In this document: piece after piece, positions 63,195 to 64,000 of the stretch
How positions within the stretch are numbered: the first letter of the stretch is position 1
Layout of the letters: the number at the start of each line of letters is the position of its first letter
From: Nocardioides sp. zg-1228
GTDB taxonomy: Bacteria; Actinomycetota; Actinomycetes; Propionibacteriales; Nocardioidaceae
Length of the DNA: 64,000 bases
Reading direction: 5' to 3'
NCBI RefSeq assembly: GCF_017086465.1
Contig: NZ_CP070961.1
Location: forward strand, 2,542,001-2,606,000
Program-made: the position numbers and the translations under genes
Notes under the pieces: model-generated
Told to the model about the DNA's origin: nothing
Database searches by the model: none
What the model saw: only the letters and a program-made list of their open reading frames with translations

Positions 63195-64000
63195 TCAGCC
63201 GCCGAGCGCGGTGCGCACCGCGTGTGCCGCCGCGGCCGCACGCTCGTCGGTCGGGCGCACCCCGCCGAGCTCCTGCACGTAGAACACGTCGACGGCCTGC
63301 GGACCCAGGGTCGAGACGTGGGCCGAGGCCACTGTCAGCCCGAGCCGGGCGAGGGTGGTGAGGACGCGGTGGACGACCCCGGGCCGGTCGGACGTGCGGA
63401 TCTCCAGCACCAGCGACGCGCGTGAGGCGTCGGGGCGCACCTCCACGATGGGCGGCAGCTCGCCGTCGGGGCGGGCCGGCAGGTCGGGCAGCCGCTCGGT
63501 GCCCTCGACGACCCGACGGATCCGCTCGCGGACGACGGCGGGGTCGAGGTAGGCGTCGGGGACCTCCCACGCGCTGATGCCCCACTCGCCGTCGGCGTCG
63601 ACCTGTCCCCAGGCGCGGGCCGCGTGCACGGGCGCGCGCAGCGCCGCGAGCCCCCCGGCCACGTCGGCGAGCAGGCCGACCCGGTCGGCGGCGATCACGG
63701 TGACGGTGGCGCCGACCTCGTGCGGGGCGACCTCCACCGACACGGCGCTCGGGTCACGTCGTACGACGTCGGGCACCGGCACCGTCCCGGGGGCGGCGAC
63801 GTCGGCGACCTGCGCGCCCAGCGCGTGCCGGGCCCGCGAGACCAGTCGGTCGACCAGCGAGGCGCGCCACGTCGTCCACGCGGCCGGGGAGGCGGCGCGG
63901 GCGTCGGCCTCGGTGAGGGCGCGCAGCAGCTCGAGGCTCGCCGCGTCGGGGACGTGGGCGAGCAGCTCGGCGGTGGTGGCCGGGTCGTCGGGGTCGCGGG
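63195..64000 (-). CDS. glnD: [Protein-PII] uridylyltransferase, C-terminal part (cut by window edge)
   Basis: The frame is open to the last base, so the start is outside. Visible are the end of the HD/helical region ([26 protein letters not shown]) and two ACT domains ([40 protein letters not shown]) that sense glutamine. The enzyme modifies PII proteins, or in Actinobacteria adenylylates GlnK. The order glnD-ffh is common in the phylum. Confidence 0.93.
   Translation of the reverse strand, partial: RDPDDPATTAELLAHVPDAASLELLRALTEADARAASPAAWTTWRASLVDRLVSRARHALGAQVADVAAPGTVPVPDVVRRDPSAVSVEVAPHEVGATVTVIAADRVGLLADVAGGLAALRAPVHAARAWGQVDADGEWGISAWEVPDAYLDPAVVRERIRRVVEGTERLPDLPARPDGELPPIVEVRPDASRASLVLEIRTSDRPGVVHRVLTTLARLGLTVASAHVSTLGPQAVDVFYVQELGGVRPTDERAAAAAHAVRTALGG

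Overview
The window is about 72% G+C, with strong G/C preference at third codon positions. It carries the translation, RNA-processing and cell-envelope neighbourhood typical of Actinobacteria: rpsO-pnp, rimP-nusA-ylxR-infB-rbfA-truB-ribF, ispG-rseP-dxr, rpsB-tsf-pyrH-frr-cdsA-rlmN, xerC-dprA-comM-yraN, DUF2469-rnhB-lepB-rplS-trmD-rimM-khpA-rpsP, ffh and glnD. DUF2469, DUF6458, DUF4439 and the long Ala/Glu tails on ribosomal proteins are actinobacterial. A Nocardioides-like member of the Nocardioidaceae is my best inference; no marker here fixes the genus. There are 63 supported protein genes (the two outermost cut by the window edges), one tentative leader ORF, and no tRNA, rRNA, CRISPR or insertion sequence that I could recognise.

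Layout. 1-5.2 kb: end of a methyltransferase gene, then M16 protease, pnp and rpsO on the minus strand. 5.3-7.5 kb: an orphan molybdopterin oxidoreductase. 7.6-16.9 kb: a complete sugar phosphotransferase (PTS) island with mannitol-type EIICBA, a divergent zinc dehydrogenase, enzyme I (ptsI), the fructose operon fruR-fruK-fruA and HPr (ptsH). 16.9-25.2 kb: the minus-strand nusA/infB/ribF block. 25.3-31.1 kb: a small lipoprotein/ferritin-like pair, a HAD hydrolase, proS, an ECF-like sigma factor with an acidic partner, and a GNAT. 31.2-37.1 kb: the MEP-pathway genes ispG and dxr around the site-2 protease rseP, a lone acyl-CoA-synthetase N-terminal fragment and an M1 peptidase. 37.3-39.4 kb: a RIO-type kinase and a LOG-family protein. 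39.5-46 kb: rlmN to rpsB. 46.5-56.9 kb: M23 peptidase, then xerC through rpsP. 57-64 kb: RTX-like protein, GNAT, VanW, amidohydrolase, NYN protein, ffh and the C-terminal third of glnD.

How it works together. PtsI and HPr feed phosphate to FruA and MtlA; FruK then converts fructose-1-phosphate to fructose-1,6-bisphosphate. Most of the remainder makes or matures ribosomes (RimP, RbfA, RimM, IF2, Frr, EF-Ts, S2, S15, S16, L19, TruB, TrmD, RlmN) or moves proteins and lipids to the membrane (Ffh, LepB, RseP, CdsA, IspG/Dxr). Genes are packed with 1-4 base stop/start overlaps.

Signals beyond the genes: (i) about fourteen genes start 6-8 bases after a TAnnnT box, which predicts leaderless mRNAs; (ii) three intergenic gaps hold nested, 80-120 bp inverted-repeat elements and one holds a 22-bp tandem array; (iii) the infB ribosome-binding site lies in a perfect 10-bp hairpin; (iv) TrmD is fused to a GNAT domain. 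I did not find a complete new defence or mobile system.
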